Below are positions 6,462-14,084 of a stretch of DNA of 24,307 bases, in pieces; the first letter of the stretch is position 1, and every line of letters begins with the position of its first letter. The notes beneath the pieces were generated by a model. It saw only the letters and a program-made list of their open reading frames with translations. It did no database searches and had not been told where the DNA came from. This DNA is from an uncultured Collinsella sp. (GTDB lineage Bacteria; Actinomycetota; Coriobacteriia; Coriobacteriales; Coriobacteriaceae). The translations under genes were made by a program, and so were the position numbers. Location: NCBI GenBank assembly GCA_902489775.1, contig CABUBH010000029.1, forward strand, positions 1-24,307, in the 5' to 3' direction.

Positions 6462-6608
6462 AAATCTGCAATAACCCCCTCACTTTCACCGACTACTACG
6501 GCCGCTCACCAAACCAACATGCGCTCTGGGCAAATAGATTGAACGTTTCGTGCGAGAATGCCCCACAGTAAACAAACTTGCACCAGAGCGTAAGGGGCTG
6601 GCATACAC
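6462..6608. other. Intergenic region before the Sua5-type gene
   Basis: There is no gene. An inverted repeat CGCTCTGG (6522-6529)/CCAGAGCG (6583-6590) brackets 53 nt and contains a smaller GGGCA (6528-6532)/TGCCC pairing that competes with it, so the leader RNA may fold in two ways. No convincing promoter pair was found; GTAAGGGG (6590-6597) is a plausible ribosome-binding site for ATG 6609. Confidence 0.3.
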
Positions 6609-7352
6609 ATGCAGACGGTCTATCGGGTATACGAGGGAACGCGCGAGCCGCATCGGCTTGCCGTCGAGCGCACGGCCGAGGTGCTCGGCCGCGGCGGCCT
6701 GGCTTTGATCCCGACCGAGACCGTCTACGGTGTCGCCGTGGCAGTCAACGCCTTCTCGGACGCCGTGCCCCAAGATACAAGCGAATTCCCATCGTGGCCG
6801 CGCGATCCGCAGGCTGCCGTCAATGGCGCCGCAGTTCCTGCGCTCGGCACCGGCTATCGCCGTATCTTCACTCTCAAGCAACGTGAACTCACGCAAACCG
6901 TCGCTTGGCTGGTCGATGGCGTCGAAGCACTCGACCGCTATGGCGTGGATATCCCTAACGAGGCCCGCGTGCTCGCCCGACGATGCTGGCCGGGCGCCCT
7001 GACTATCGTGGTCAAGGCGGCCCCCTGCGTTCCGACCTTTATGCGCGCCGCCGACGACACCGTGGCCCTGCGCGCTTCGGCCTCTCCCGTGGTCCAAGCG
7101 CTCATTCGCGCCTGCGGCAGTCCCCTTGCCTGCACGAGCGCCAACACGCACGGCGCGCCCTCGCCGGCAGGCTTTGCCGCCGTCGAGGGTCGCATCCTGG
7201 AGGGGGTCGATGTTGCCGTCGACGCCGGTGAGACCCCGTGTCGCGACGCCTCGACCATCGTGTCGTTTCAGCACGGCGAGCTCCAGATCCTGCGCCAAGG
7301 CGCACTTCCCGCATCAGAGATCGAACGGGTCCTGTCCGACCCGATGCAATAG
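6609..7352 (+). CDS. Sua5/YciO/YrdC-family L-threonylcarbamoyladenylate synthase
   Basis: The enzyme should make threonylcarbamoyl-AMP from threonine, bicarbonate and ATP for the t6A37 modification of ANN-decoding tRNAs. The 247-residue protein contains only the YrdC-like domain: PTETVYG (35-41), a K-x-R-like KQR (90-92), WPGALTIVV (127-135), TSAN (176-179) and DASTIVSF (213-220). A segment of about 35 residues (47-83) is inserted between the PTETVYG strand and the KQR motif. The C-terminal Sua5 domain is absent, so it is TsaC-like in size. The family often sits next to prfA-prmC, which fits here once the two toxin-antitoxin modules are disregarded. It lies 13 nt before glpK and may be co-transcribed with it. 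Confidence 0.87.
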   Translation: MQTVYRVYEGTREPHRLAVERTAEVLGRGGLALIPTETVYGVAVAVNAFSDAVPQDTSEFPSWPRDPQAAVNGAAVPALGTGYRRIFTLKQRELTQTVAWLVDGVEALDRYGVDIPNEARVLARRCWPGALTIVVKAAPCVPTFMRAADDTVALRASASPVVQALIRACGSPLACTSANTHGAPSPAGFAAVEGRILEGVDVAVDAGETPCRDASTIVSFQHGELQILRQGALPASEIERVLSDPMQ

Positions 7353-7365
7353 AAAGGTTTAAGCG

Positions 7366-8907
7366 ATGTCGTTGAATCTGGGCAGCCTGGGCATGGAAGA
7401 TGCCTCGTTTGACTTTGGCGGTTCCTACATCATGGCGCTCGACTGCGGCACCGCCTCGGTACTTGCGACCATCGTCGACGAGTACGGCTGCATCGTCGCG
7501 CAGGCACGTCGCAGCGTCAAAACCAGCTTCCCGCGTCCCGGTTGGGTAGAGCAAGACCCCATGGCGGTCCTTGCCAGCCAGATCGCCGTCATGATGGAAG
7601 TCCAGTTTAAGAGCGGTATCCACTCCGACCGCATTGCCGCCATCGGCATCTCCAACCAGCGCGAGACCACGGTGGTCTGGGATCGCGTGAGCGGTCAGCC
7701 GATCTATAACGCCATCGTATGGCAGTGCCGCCGTACCGCGCCGGCAATCGACGCGTTGGTTGAACAGGGTTGCGAGGAGCTGGTGCGCTCCCGCACGGGA
7801 CTCACGCTCGACCCGTATTTCTCGGCCTCCAAGGTACAGTGGATTCTCGACAACGTCGACGGCGCACGCGAGAGCGCGGCGGCGGGCGACCTCATGTTTG
7901 GCACCATCGACACCTGGCTCATCTACAACCTCACCGGCGGCCAGGTCTTTGCCACCGACTACACCAATGCCAGCCGCACGGCACTCTTTAATATCCATAC
8001 GCTCGATTGGGACGACGACCTGCTGGCACTCTTTGACGTTCCACGTTCCATGATGCCCGAGGTTCGCTGGAGCTCGGGCGACTACGGCCGCGTCGCGAGC
8101 GACATCATGACCAACATGCCGCCCATCATGGGCGTGGCGGGCGACCAGCAGGCGTCGCTGTTCGGCCACTGCTGTTTCCGTCCCGGCCAGACCAAAAACA
8201 CCTATGGCACGGGTTGCTTTATGCTCATGAACACCGGCGACGAGATCGTCGAATCCAAGAACGGCCTGGTCTCCACCATCGGTATCGCTGCGAACGGGAA
8301 GATCAGCTATGCACTCGAGGGCTCCATCTTTGCTGCCGGCTCCACCATGAACTGGCTTCGTAACAACATGGGCATCATCTCGAGCGTGAGCGAGTCGGCA
8401 CAACTCGCCGCTTCGATTAACGACAACGAGGGCTGCTACTTCGTTCCCGCCTTCGCAGGCCTGGGCGCTCCCTGGTGGGACCCGCATGCCCGCGGTATCG
8501 TGTGCGGTCTGACCGGCGCCTCGAGCCGTGCGACCATCGTGCGCGCCGCCTGCGAATCCATGGCATATCAGAGCTACGACGTGCTGCGCGCCATGGAGCA
8601 GGACGTGGGGCTTTCGATCGAGCGCCTGTCTGTCGATGGCGGTGCCTCGCGCAACGAGTTCATCATGCAATTTCAGGCCGACCTGCTGGATATCCCCGTG
8701 CTGCAATGCGAGACGGTGGAGACCACGGCAATCGGTGCCGCGTACTTGGCGGGTCTTGCCGTCGGCTATTGGGAAGACCTGGAAGAGCTGGAGCAAAATG
8801 CCCAGATCGTTAGGACCTTCCTTCCCCACATGTCCGCCGAGCGCCGCGGGCAAAACCTTGCGGGCTGGCGTGATGCAGTCAGGCGCTCGCTCAGCACCTC
8901 ACAGTAG
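7366..8907 (+). CDS. glpK: Glycerol kinase (FGGY family)
   Basis: This cytoplasmic kinase converts glycerol and ATP to sn-glycerol 3-phosphate. The 513-residue length is typical. Glycerol-site signatures are present: SNQRET with R99-E100, DPYFS with Y151, and GDQQAS with D260. The second FGGY signature region contains VDGGASRN, near residue 427. The N-terminal phosphate loop is unusual: it reads DCGTASVLA (26-34) where E. coli GlpK has DQGTTSSRA, so the ADP-contacting Arg is Leu33 and one Thr is Ala30. There is an extra N-terminal segment of about 15 residues. The loop histidine phosphorylated by HPr in some Firmicutes is not seen. AGAAAGG upstream supports ATG 7366. A divergent FGGY sugar kinase is the alternative, but the glycerol residues favour GlpK. 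Confidence 0.9.
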   Translation: MSLNLGSLGMEDASFDFGGSYIMALDCGTASVLATIVDEYGCIVAQARRSVKTSFPRPGWVEQDPMAVLASQIAVMMEVQFKSGIHSDRIAAIGISNQRETTVVWDRVSGQPIYNAIVWQCRRTAPAIDALVEQGCEELVRSRTGLTLDPYFSASKVQWILDNVDGARESAAAGDLMFGTIDTWLIYNLTGGQVFATDYTNASRTALFNIHTLDWDDDLLALFDVPRSMMPEVRWSSGDYGRVASDIMTNMPPIMGVAGDQQASLFGHCCFRPGQTKNTYGTGCFMLMNTGDEIVESKNGLVSTIGIAANGKISYALEGSIFAAGSTMNWLRNNMGIISSVSESAQLAASINDNEGCYFVPAFAGLGAPWWDPHARGIVCGLTGASSRATIVRAACESMAYQSYDVLRAMEQDVGLSIERLSVDGGASRNEFIMQFQADLLDIPVLQCETVETTAIGAAYLAGLAVGYWEDLEELEQNAQIVRTFLPHMSAERRGQNLAGWRDAVRRSLSTSQ

Positions 8908-9030
8908 GGCTGCGATGGGCTGCTCGATACAACAAACCGCTAAACTAATGCATGGCGTGCGGCGGCAACATTGCTGCGCGCCTTGTCAGCAAGGCCGTTT
9001 TGCGGCCGCAACGAAAGGGGCAATCAACCC
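8908..9030 (+). other. upp leader with overlapping hairpins
   Basis: Three potential hairpins overlap in the leader. A long GC-rich imperfect stem lies at 8954-8982. GCCTTG-TCAG-CAAGGC lies at 8980-8995, and GGCCG-TTTTG-CGGCC at 8993-9007. Neighbouring stems share bases and so exclude one another. The last one is just upstream of AAAGGGG (9014-9020). No PyrR-type consensus is recognised, so a regulatory role is speculative. Confidence 0.3.
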
Positions 9031-9678
9031 ATGACCGTCACCTACGATGCGTCCCGTGTGACGCTTGTCGATCACCCGCTCGTCCAGCACAAGCTGTCGA
9101 TCCTGCGCGACAAAAACACCGGCACCAACCAGTTCCGTCAGCTCGTGCGCGAACTCGCGCTTTTTGACGGCTACGAGGCCATGCGCGACCTGCCTATGGA
9201 AGACGTCGAGGTCGAGACCCCCATCACTACCGCCACGTTCAAACAGCTTGCCGGCAAGAAACTCGCCATCGTGCCCATCCTGCGTGCGGGCCTTGGCATG
9301 GTCGACGGCATCCTCGACCTGGTGCCCTCCGCTCGCGTGGGCCACATCGGCATGGAGCGCGACGAGGTCACCCACGAGCCGCACGAGTATTACTGCAAGA
9401 TGCCCAAGGATATCGACCAGCGCATCTGCCTGGTCGTCGACCCCATGCTTGCCACGGGCGGTTCGGCCGAGATGGCCATCAGCTACCTGCGCGAGCGCGG
9501 TGTCAAGGACATCCGCATGCTGTGCATCGTCGCGGCCCCCGAGGGCCTCAAATCACTGACCGAAAAGGACCCCGACGTACATATTTATACGTGCGCCATC
9601 GATGACCATCTCAACGAGGCCGCCTACATCGTTCCCGGCCTGGGCGACGCCGGCGACCGCATCTACGGCACGCTCTAG
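9031..9678 (+). CDS. upp: Uracil phosphoribosyltransferase
   Basis: This pyrimidine-salvage enzyme makes UMP and pyrophosphate from uracil and PRPP. ATG 9031 is chosen because AAAGGGG (9014-9020) precedes it and because the 215-residue product has the usual family length; the frame is open further upstream to 8971. Motifs are VPILRAGLGMVDG (81-93), HEYYCKMP (118-125), the PRPP loop DPMLATGGSAEM (137-148) and the C-terminal uracil-binding VPGLGDAGDRIYGTL (201-215). It is probably monocistronic, lying between glpK and the atp operon. Confidence 0.96.
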   Translation: MTVTYDASRVTLVDHPLVQHKLSILRDKNTGTNQFRQLVRELALFDGYEAMRDLPMEDVEVETPITTATFKQLAGKKLAIVPILRAGLGMVDGILDLVPSARVGHIGMERDEVTHEPHEYYCKMPKDIDQRICLVVDPMLATGGSAEMAISYLRERGVKDIRMLCIVAAPEGLKSLTEKDPDVHIYTCAIDDHLNEAAYIVPGLGDAGDRIYGTL

Positions 9679-9869
9679 TCGTCGGGCTAAGACGGCCGCG
9701 GCTGCAAATACGAAGAAACGGTGCGCGCGGACGAACAAAAGGCGACCGCGCGCACTCCCGTTAACGGACGTTTTGCCCTGCAGGGTTCGAGAAAAACGTA
9801 TTACCTACCTGCGGCATAAAGAAGGTCTTAAGAAAACGAACAGGTGCGTATTAACCGATGCTTTTTCGG
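9679..9869. other. Region between upp and the atp promoter
   Basis: A perfect 10-bp inverted repeat GTGCGCGCGG (9721-9730)/CCGCGCGCAC (9746-9755) has a 15-nt loop, followed by the palindrome CCGTTAACGG (9758-9767). Neither has a T tract directly after the stem, so a canonical terminator cannot be claimed; the pair may still end upp transcription. No gene or tRNA is seen. Confidence 0.4.
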
Positions 9870-9897
9870 TTGTACTTTAGCGATTGGCTCGTACAAT
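9870..9897 (+). promoter_or_regulatory. Putative promoter of the atp operon
   Basis: TTGTAC (9870-9875) and TACAAT (9892-9897) are 16 bp apart, about 60 nt before the first atp gene. The same TACAAT -10 box is seen before prmC. A small hairpin AACCGA/TCGGTT (9853-9871) overlaps the -35 box. Confidence 0.5.
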
Positions 9898-9959
9898 AGT
9901 CACCAATGTTTGGCGGGAACTGTTCTGGGAAGCGTTAAAGAGGGAAAGTGAGGACGCCA

Positions 9960-10271
9960 GTGTTTCAGATAGCCGATCTGCTCGCTATCGTTGCAGGCGT
10001 CATCGCGGGCGCGGTCGCCTTTCTTCCCTTTGTTTTTACGCTCAAGCCGGTTCTTGACGATAAGCAGAATGCGGACATGCTCAAGGGCATGGTGAGTCTG
10101 GCGGTCTCGGCAATCGCCCTACTCGTCTTTACCTTAGTTGTGTTTGCGTTGTTCGGAGAGGCATTTCGCATGTTCCTCCTGGGCGAGGCGATCGGCTTCG
10201 TGGCCTTTATGGCTGCCTGCACGGTTCGTGTCGTCAAGGCGCTGCGAGATCCTCATGAGGTCGAAAGGTAA
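9960..10271 (+). CDS. AtpI-like small membrane protein at the head of the ATP synthase operon
   Basis: The 103-residue protein has three predicted transmembrane segments: IADLLAIVAGVIAGAVAFLP, then VSLAVSAIALLVFTLVVFAL, then FLLGEAIGFVAFMAACTV. A short charged loop (LKPVLDDKQNADML) lies between the first two. Its place directly before the a-subunit gene is that of atpI, whose product assists c-ring or Mg2+ handling; sequence similarity to known AtpI is not strong by eye. GTG 9960 is chosen because GTGAGG (9948-9953) is at a good distance. An earlier in-frame GTG at 9948 is too close to its purine run. The stop lies 3 nt before atpB. Confidence 0.7.
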   Translation: MFQIADLLAIVAGVIAGAVAFLPFVFTLKPVLDDKQNADMLKGMVSLAVSAIALLVFTLVVFALFGEAFRMFLLGEAIGFVAFMAACTVRVVKALRDPHEVER

Positions 10272-10274
10272 GTC

Positions 10275-11078
10275 GTGGAAATTTTTGAAAAGCTGCCTGA
10301 TGAGATTAATCATCTGGTCAGCGAGTTCAGCTCCACCCCTGTCGTGGGCGATCTGAGCTGCGGCATCACGCAGTACTCGTTTTGGCTGATCGTCTCCACG
10401 ATCGTGCTCCTGATCGTCCTGGCCGTGTTCAAGAAGAAGCAGACCCTGGTTCCCAAGGGCTTCTTCGTCAACGGTTTCGAGTACATCATCGAGTACGTCG
10501 AGAACGATATCGGCAAGGGCGTCGTGGGTGAGAACTGGAAGAAGCACTTCCCGTTCCTGTGCTCGCTTTTCCTGTTCATCCTGATCAATAACATGATCGG
10601 CCTGATCCCGGGAATGAAGCCCGGCACCGGTGCAATCGGCTCCACCGCCGCACTCGCCATTTTCGCCTTCGTGTACTTCATCTACTACGGATGCAAGGCT
10701 CACGGCGTGATCGGCTACATCAAGAGCCTCGCCCCGCAGGGCGTGAGCTTCCCGATGAACGTGCTCGTGTGGGTCGTCGAGCTTTTCTCGACCTTCCTGC
10801 GCCTCATCACGCTCGCCGTCCGTCTGTTCTGCAACATGTTCGCAGGACACGTGGTCATGGGCTCGTTCGCCATCATGGCGAGCATGTTCATGCAGCCGCT
10901 GCTTCAGCAGGTTTCCGCGGCCCACGCCGTCGGCGCCCTGCCTTCGCTTGCCTGGCTTGCCATCCTCATCCTGATCTATGCGATCGAGCTTGTGGTCGGC
11001 GCCATCCAGGCTTACGTCTTCACGGTCCTTACCGCCGTGTATGTCTCCGAGGCAGAGGAGGTCGCGGAGGAGGAGTAG
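10275..11078 (+). CDS. atpB: ATP synthase Fo subunit a
   Basis: This membrane stator subunit provides the ion half-channels of Fo. The 267-residue length is typical. The GTG start is preceded by AAAGG (10264-10268). Several hydrophobic helices are present. The key one is TLAVRLFCNMFAGH (179-192), with the essential arginine R183, the counterpart of E. coli Arg210. The last helix has GAIQAYVFTVL (242-252), where Q245 corresponds to the conserved Gln252. NNMIGLIPG (105-113) is another family signature. The C-terminus is strongly acidic (EAEEVAEEE). Confidence 0.95.
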   Translation: MEIFEKLPDEINHLVSEFSSTPVVGDLSCGITQYSFWLIVSTIVLLIVLAVFKKKQTLVPKGFFVNGFEYIIEYVENDIGKGVVGENWKKHFPFLCSLFLFILINNMIGLIPGMKPGTGAIGSTAALAIFAFVYFIYYGCKAHGVIGYIKSLAPQGVSFPMNVLVWVVELFSTFLRLITLAVRLFCNMFAGHVVMGSFAIMASMFMQPLLQQVSAAHAVGALPSLAWLAILILIYAIELVVGAIQAYVFTVLTAVYVSEAEEVAEEE

Positions 11079-11202
11079 CCTTCCGCTCGCGCCTTAAAGG
11101 TAAGGCAATTCGTTAAACCGCCGGTGCCCGTACCCATGGAGCCCGGCAGTTATAAAAAGGTTATCCTGCGTGAAATAAGACACGCACGACAAAGGAGGAA
11201 TC
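11079..11202 (+). other. atpB-atpE intercistronic leader
   Basis: This 124-nt gap is by far the largest inside the operon. It contains the hairpin GCCTT-AAAGGT-AAGGC (11091-11106) and a GCCGG...CCGGC inverted repeat just after it. An A/T-rich stretch and the strong ribosome-binding site AAAGGAGG (11191-11198) follow. It could boost c-subunit translation or stabilise processed mRNA, as c is needed in many copies (inference). Confidence 0.4.
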
Positions 11203-11397
11203 GTGGGAGTTATCGGTTACGGTCTCGGTGTTATCGGCGCTGGTCTTGCTATCGGCCTGTCTGCTCTGGGTGCTACGGGTGCTATGGCCCGTCAGCCTGA
11301 GGTCCAGGGCCGCGTGTTCACCGTCTTCATCATGGGCTCCGCCTTCGGCGAGGCTCTGGCTCTGATCGGCTTCGTTGTCGCGCTGATCGTTAAATAG
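11203..11397 (+). CDS. atpE: ATP synthase Fo subunit c
   Basis: This is the rotor-ring proteolipid. The GTG start follows AAAGGAGG (11191-11198). At 64 residues it is shorter than the usual 70-85, mainly because helix 1 begins almost at the initiator. Helix 1 is Gly/Ala-rich (GLGVIGAGLAIGLSALGAT), the polar loop is ARQPE (29-33), and helix 2 carries the ion-binding carboxylate E50 in GSAFGEALALIGF. No Thr/Ser follows E50, and helix 1 lacks the Gln of Na+-binding c subunits, so proton coupling is more likely. Confidence 0.95.
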   Translation: MGVIGYGLGVIGAGLAIGLSALGATGAMARQPEVQGRVFTVFIMGSAFGEALALIGFVVALIVK

Positions 11398-11412
11398 CAC
11401 GGAGCGTCAAGT

Positions 11413-12015
11413 ATGAATCTTTCATCCCAGAAGAGCGCGATCGCACTCTCCGCGTCCGCGGCCGCGCTGCTCATGCCGGTTTCCGCGTTCGCTGAGGACG
11501 GCGCTGCCGGTGCGGACATCCTCATCCCTAAGATGGCGGAGTTCATCCCGGCGCTTATCGCCTTCCTGATTATCTGGATCGTGCTGGCCAAGGTTGCCCT
11601 GCCGGGCATCATGAAAACCATGGAGGAGCGCGGCAAGAAGATCGAGGAGAGCCTCGACGAGGCCGAGAAGACCAAGCAGGAGGCTATCGCCAAGCGCGCT
11701 GAGTCCGACTCGATCGTCACCGACGCCCGTCGTCAGGCTGCCGACATCGTTCTCGAGGCCCGTAAGGACGCCGAGTCCGAGCGCGCCCGTATCATCGAGG
11801 CTGCTCACAAGGAGGCCGAGGAGATCATCGCCAAGGCCCATACGACCGTCGAGGACGAGCGCAAGTCCATTTACGCCGGTGCCGCGAGCTCCATCGCCGA
11901 CCTGTCCGTTGCCGTCGCCACCAAGATCGTGGGCGAGGCACTCGAGGACGATGCCGAGCAGAAGAAGCTCATCGAGCGCTACATCCAGGAAGCAGGTAGC
12001 CTGAATGCCGACTAG
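11413..12015 (+). CDS. atpF: ATP synthase Fo subunit b with an apparent N-terminal signal peptide
   Basis: This is the peripheral stalk subunit linking Fo to F1. It has 200 residues, longer than the typical 155-175. The N-terminus is unusual: residues 1-27 (MNLSSQKSAIALSASAAALL then MPVSAFA) look like a cleavable signal peptide with an A-F-A site before EDG. The true membrane helix follows at about 43-63 (EFIPALIAFLIIWIVLAKVAL). A long, highly charged coiled coil then runs to the C-terminus (about 66-190), as expected. GGAG (11402-11405) precedes the start. The gene overlaps atpH by 11 nt. Confidence 0.95.
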   Translation: MNLSSQKSAIALSASAAALLMPVSAFAEDGAAGADILIPKMAEFIPALIAFLIIWIVLAKVALPGIMKTMEERGKKIEESLDEAEKTKQEAIAKRAESDSIVTDARRQAADIVLEARKDAESERARIIEAAHKEAEEIIAKAHTTVEDERKSIYAGAASSIADLSVAVATKIVGEALEDDAEQKKLIERYIQEAGSLNAD

Positions 12016-12481
12016 CCGCTATCAGGACAAGGTGCTCGAGACCTACGCGCGCTCCCTTCTGGAAGCCGCTAAGGCCGAGAATCATGTGTTCGAGGACCTC
12101 GAGATGATCGAGCGCTTGGCTTCTGCCAGCCCCGAGATCATCGCCGTGCTCGACACCATGTCCAAGCGCGACCAGCTCGACCTTCTTCCCAAGGTGGCAG
12201 CTGCCTTTAAGTATGTTGCCGAGGAAGACGAGGATGTAGTGGGCGTGACCGTCACCACGGCGATCCCGCTCGACGACGAGCTGCGTCAAACCATCACTAA
12301 GAAATGCGAGCAGGACTTCGGCCGCAAGGTATTCCTTATCGAGCAGGTCGACCCGTCTATCGTGGGCGGCCTGGTGCTCGAGGCCCGCGGCGAGCGTCGT
12401 GACATTTCCGTCAAGACGCAGCTGCGCATCGCGCAGGAGACCCTCGCAAACTCTGCTAATTCGTACGGAGGTGAAGCCTAA
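12005..12481 (+). CDS. atpH: ATP synthase F1 subunit delta
   Basis: This stator subunit joins the b stalk to the alpha subunits. The 158 residues are slightly fewer than usual (about 175-180). The N-terminal helical domain has YARSLLEAA (14-22). The C-terminal domain has the family signature: VTVTTAIPLDDEL (81-93), IEQVDPSIVGGLVLEARGE and then RRDISVKTQLR. It overlaps atpF at the start and shares one base with the atpA start (TAATG), which suggests translational coupling. Confidence 0.95.
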   Translation: MPTSRYQDKVLETYARSLLEAAKAENHVFEDLEMIERLASASPEIIAVLDTMSKRDQLDLLPKVAAAFKYVAEEDEDVVGVTVTTAIPLDDELRQTITKKCEQDFGRKVFLIEQVDPSIVGGLVLEARGERRDISVKTQLRIAQETLANSANSYGGEA

Positions 12482-14079
12482 TGTCCGAAACCCTCAATGC
12501 CCAGGATATCGCCAAGAAACTGCAGGAGCAGCTCACAAGCCTCTCCGCGACGGTCGATACGCATGAGGTTTCAACGGTCGACGAGGTAGGCGACGGCATC
12601 GCGCGCGTCTCCGGCCTCAAGAGCGCCATGGCAGGCGAGCTTCTGGAGTTCAAGAGCTCCGATACCGGTGAGACCGTCTTCGGCCTTGCCCAGAACCTTG
12701 ACCGTGACGAGGTCGGCGCCGTTCTGTTCGGTGCCGTCGACTCCATCAAGGAAGGCGACGAGTGCCGCACCACTGGCCGCATTATGGATATCCCCGTGAG
12801 CCGTGCCATGCTCGGCCGCGTCGTCAATCCGCTCGGCCAGCCCATCGACGGCCTGGGCGACATCGTCGCCACGCACCGTCGCCCCATCGAGTTCAAGGCT
12901 CCCGGCGTCATCGATCGTACCCCGGTGTGCGAGCCGGTTCAGACCGGTCTGCTCGCTATCGACTCCATGGTGCCTATTGGCCGCGGTCAGCGTGAGCTCA
13001 TCATCGGCGACCGTAAGACCGGTAAGACCGCCATCGCCATCGACGCTATCCTCAACCAGCGCGGCAAGGGCATGGTCTGCATCTATGTCGCCATCGGCCA
13101 GAAGGCCTCCACGGTTGCCAACATCCGCGAGACCCTCGCTCAGCACGGTGCGCTCGACTACACCATCATCGTTTCGGCCACCGCTGCCGATTCCGCCCCT
13201 ATGCAGTACATCGCGCCTATGGCCGGTGCCGCTATCGGCGAGTTCTTCATGTACAACGGCGAGGACGGCAAGCCCGCCAGCGAGACCAACCCCGGCGGCC
13301 ACGTGCTCGTCATCTACGACGACCTGTCCAAGCAGGCTGTGGCCTACCGTCAGATGTCGCTGACGCTGCATCGTCCGCCCGGACGCGAGGCCTATCCTGG
13401 CGACATCTTCTACCTGCACTCTCGTCTGCTCGAGCGTGCCGTCAAGATGTCCAAGAAGAACGGTTACGGCTCCATGACGGCACTGCCGATCATCGAGACC
13501 CAGGACGGCGACGTCTCGGCCTACATTCCGACCAACGTCATTTCCATTACCGATGGTCAGATCTACCTGCAGTCCGAGCTCTTCTTCCAAGGTCAGCGCC
13601 CGGCAGTCGACGTGGGCATCTCCGTGTCCCGCGTCGGTGGCGATGCACAGACCAAGGCCATGAAGCAGGTCGCCGGCAACCTCCGTCTGGACCTCGCTTC
13701 GTACCAGGAGCTCGCCGGCTTTACGCAGTTCGGCTCCGACCTCGACGAGGCTACTCAGAAGCAGCTGACCCATGGTGCCCGCATGACCGAGCTCCTGAAG
13801 CAGCCGCGCTACAAGCCGTTTGAGGTTGGCGAGCAGATCGTTACGCTGTTCGCTGGCAACGAGGGCTTCCTGGATGACCTGGAGATCGCCGACGTGCTGC
13901 CTTTCCGTGCCGAGCTCATCGAGTACATGGACAATGGCTTTGGCTCGCTGCTCGACAAGGTTCGCGCCAAGAAGATCGATGATGACACCAAGGCTGAGCT
14001 CTTGCGCGTCATCGGCGACTTCAAGCAGCAGTTCATGGCCAAGCACCATTCGGATGTTTCTGGATCAGAGGAGAACTAA
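12481..14079 (+). CDS. atpA: ATP synthase F1 subunit alpha
   Basis: This is the nucleotide-binding, non-catalytic subunit of the F1 hexamer. It has 532 residues. Walker A is GDRKTGKT (176-183), and the arginine finger is R384 in SVSRVGGDAQTKAMKQVAG. Other signatures are IYDDLSKQAVAYRQ (278-291) and PGREAYPGDIFYLHSRLLER (300-319). Before IYDDLSKQ there is an extra loop of about ten residues (NGEDGKPASETNPGG, 259-273), compared with E. coli. GGAGGTGAAGCC just upstream is the ribosome-binding site. Confidence 0.98.
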   Translation: MSETLNAQDIAKKLQEQLTSLSATVDTHEVSTVDEVGDGIARVSGLKSAMAGELLEFKSSDTGETVFGLAQNLDRDEVGAVLFGAVDSIKEGDECRTTGRIMDIPVSRAMLGRVVNPLGQPIDGLGDIVATHRRPIEFKAPGVIDRTPVCEPVQTGLLAIDSMVPIGRGQRELIIGDRKTGKTAIAIDAILNQRGKGMVCIYVAIGQKASTVANIRETLAQHGALDYTIIVSATAADSAPMQYIAPMAGAAIGEFFMYNGEDGKPASETNPGGHVLVIYDDLSKQAVAYRQMSLTLHRPPGREAYPGDIFYLHSRLLERAVKMSKKNGYGSMTALPIIETQDGDVSAYIPTNVISITDGQIYLQSELFFQGQRPAVDVGISVSRVGGDAQTKAMKQVAGNLRLDLASYQELAGFTQFGSDLDEATQKQLTHGARMTELLKQPRYKPFEVGEQIVTLFAGNEGFLDDLEIADVLPFRAELIEYMDNGFGSLLDKVRAKKIDDDTKAELLRVIGDFKQQFMAKHHSDVSGSEEN

Positions 14080-14084
14080 GCCCC

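Noticed and set aside
9770..9800. GGTTCGAG as the T-arm of a tRNA between upp and the atp operon
   Set aside because: No acceptor stem, D-arm or anticodon arm can be built around it.
12571..14049. A 492-codon open frame on the minus strand opposite atpA, and similar long ones opposite atpD (14804-16273), prfA (1982-2959) and prmC (3797-4690)
   Set aside because: They mirror highly conserved genes in GC-rich DNA, show low-complexity composition without recognisable domains, and lack ribosome-binding sites. They are antisense shadows.
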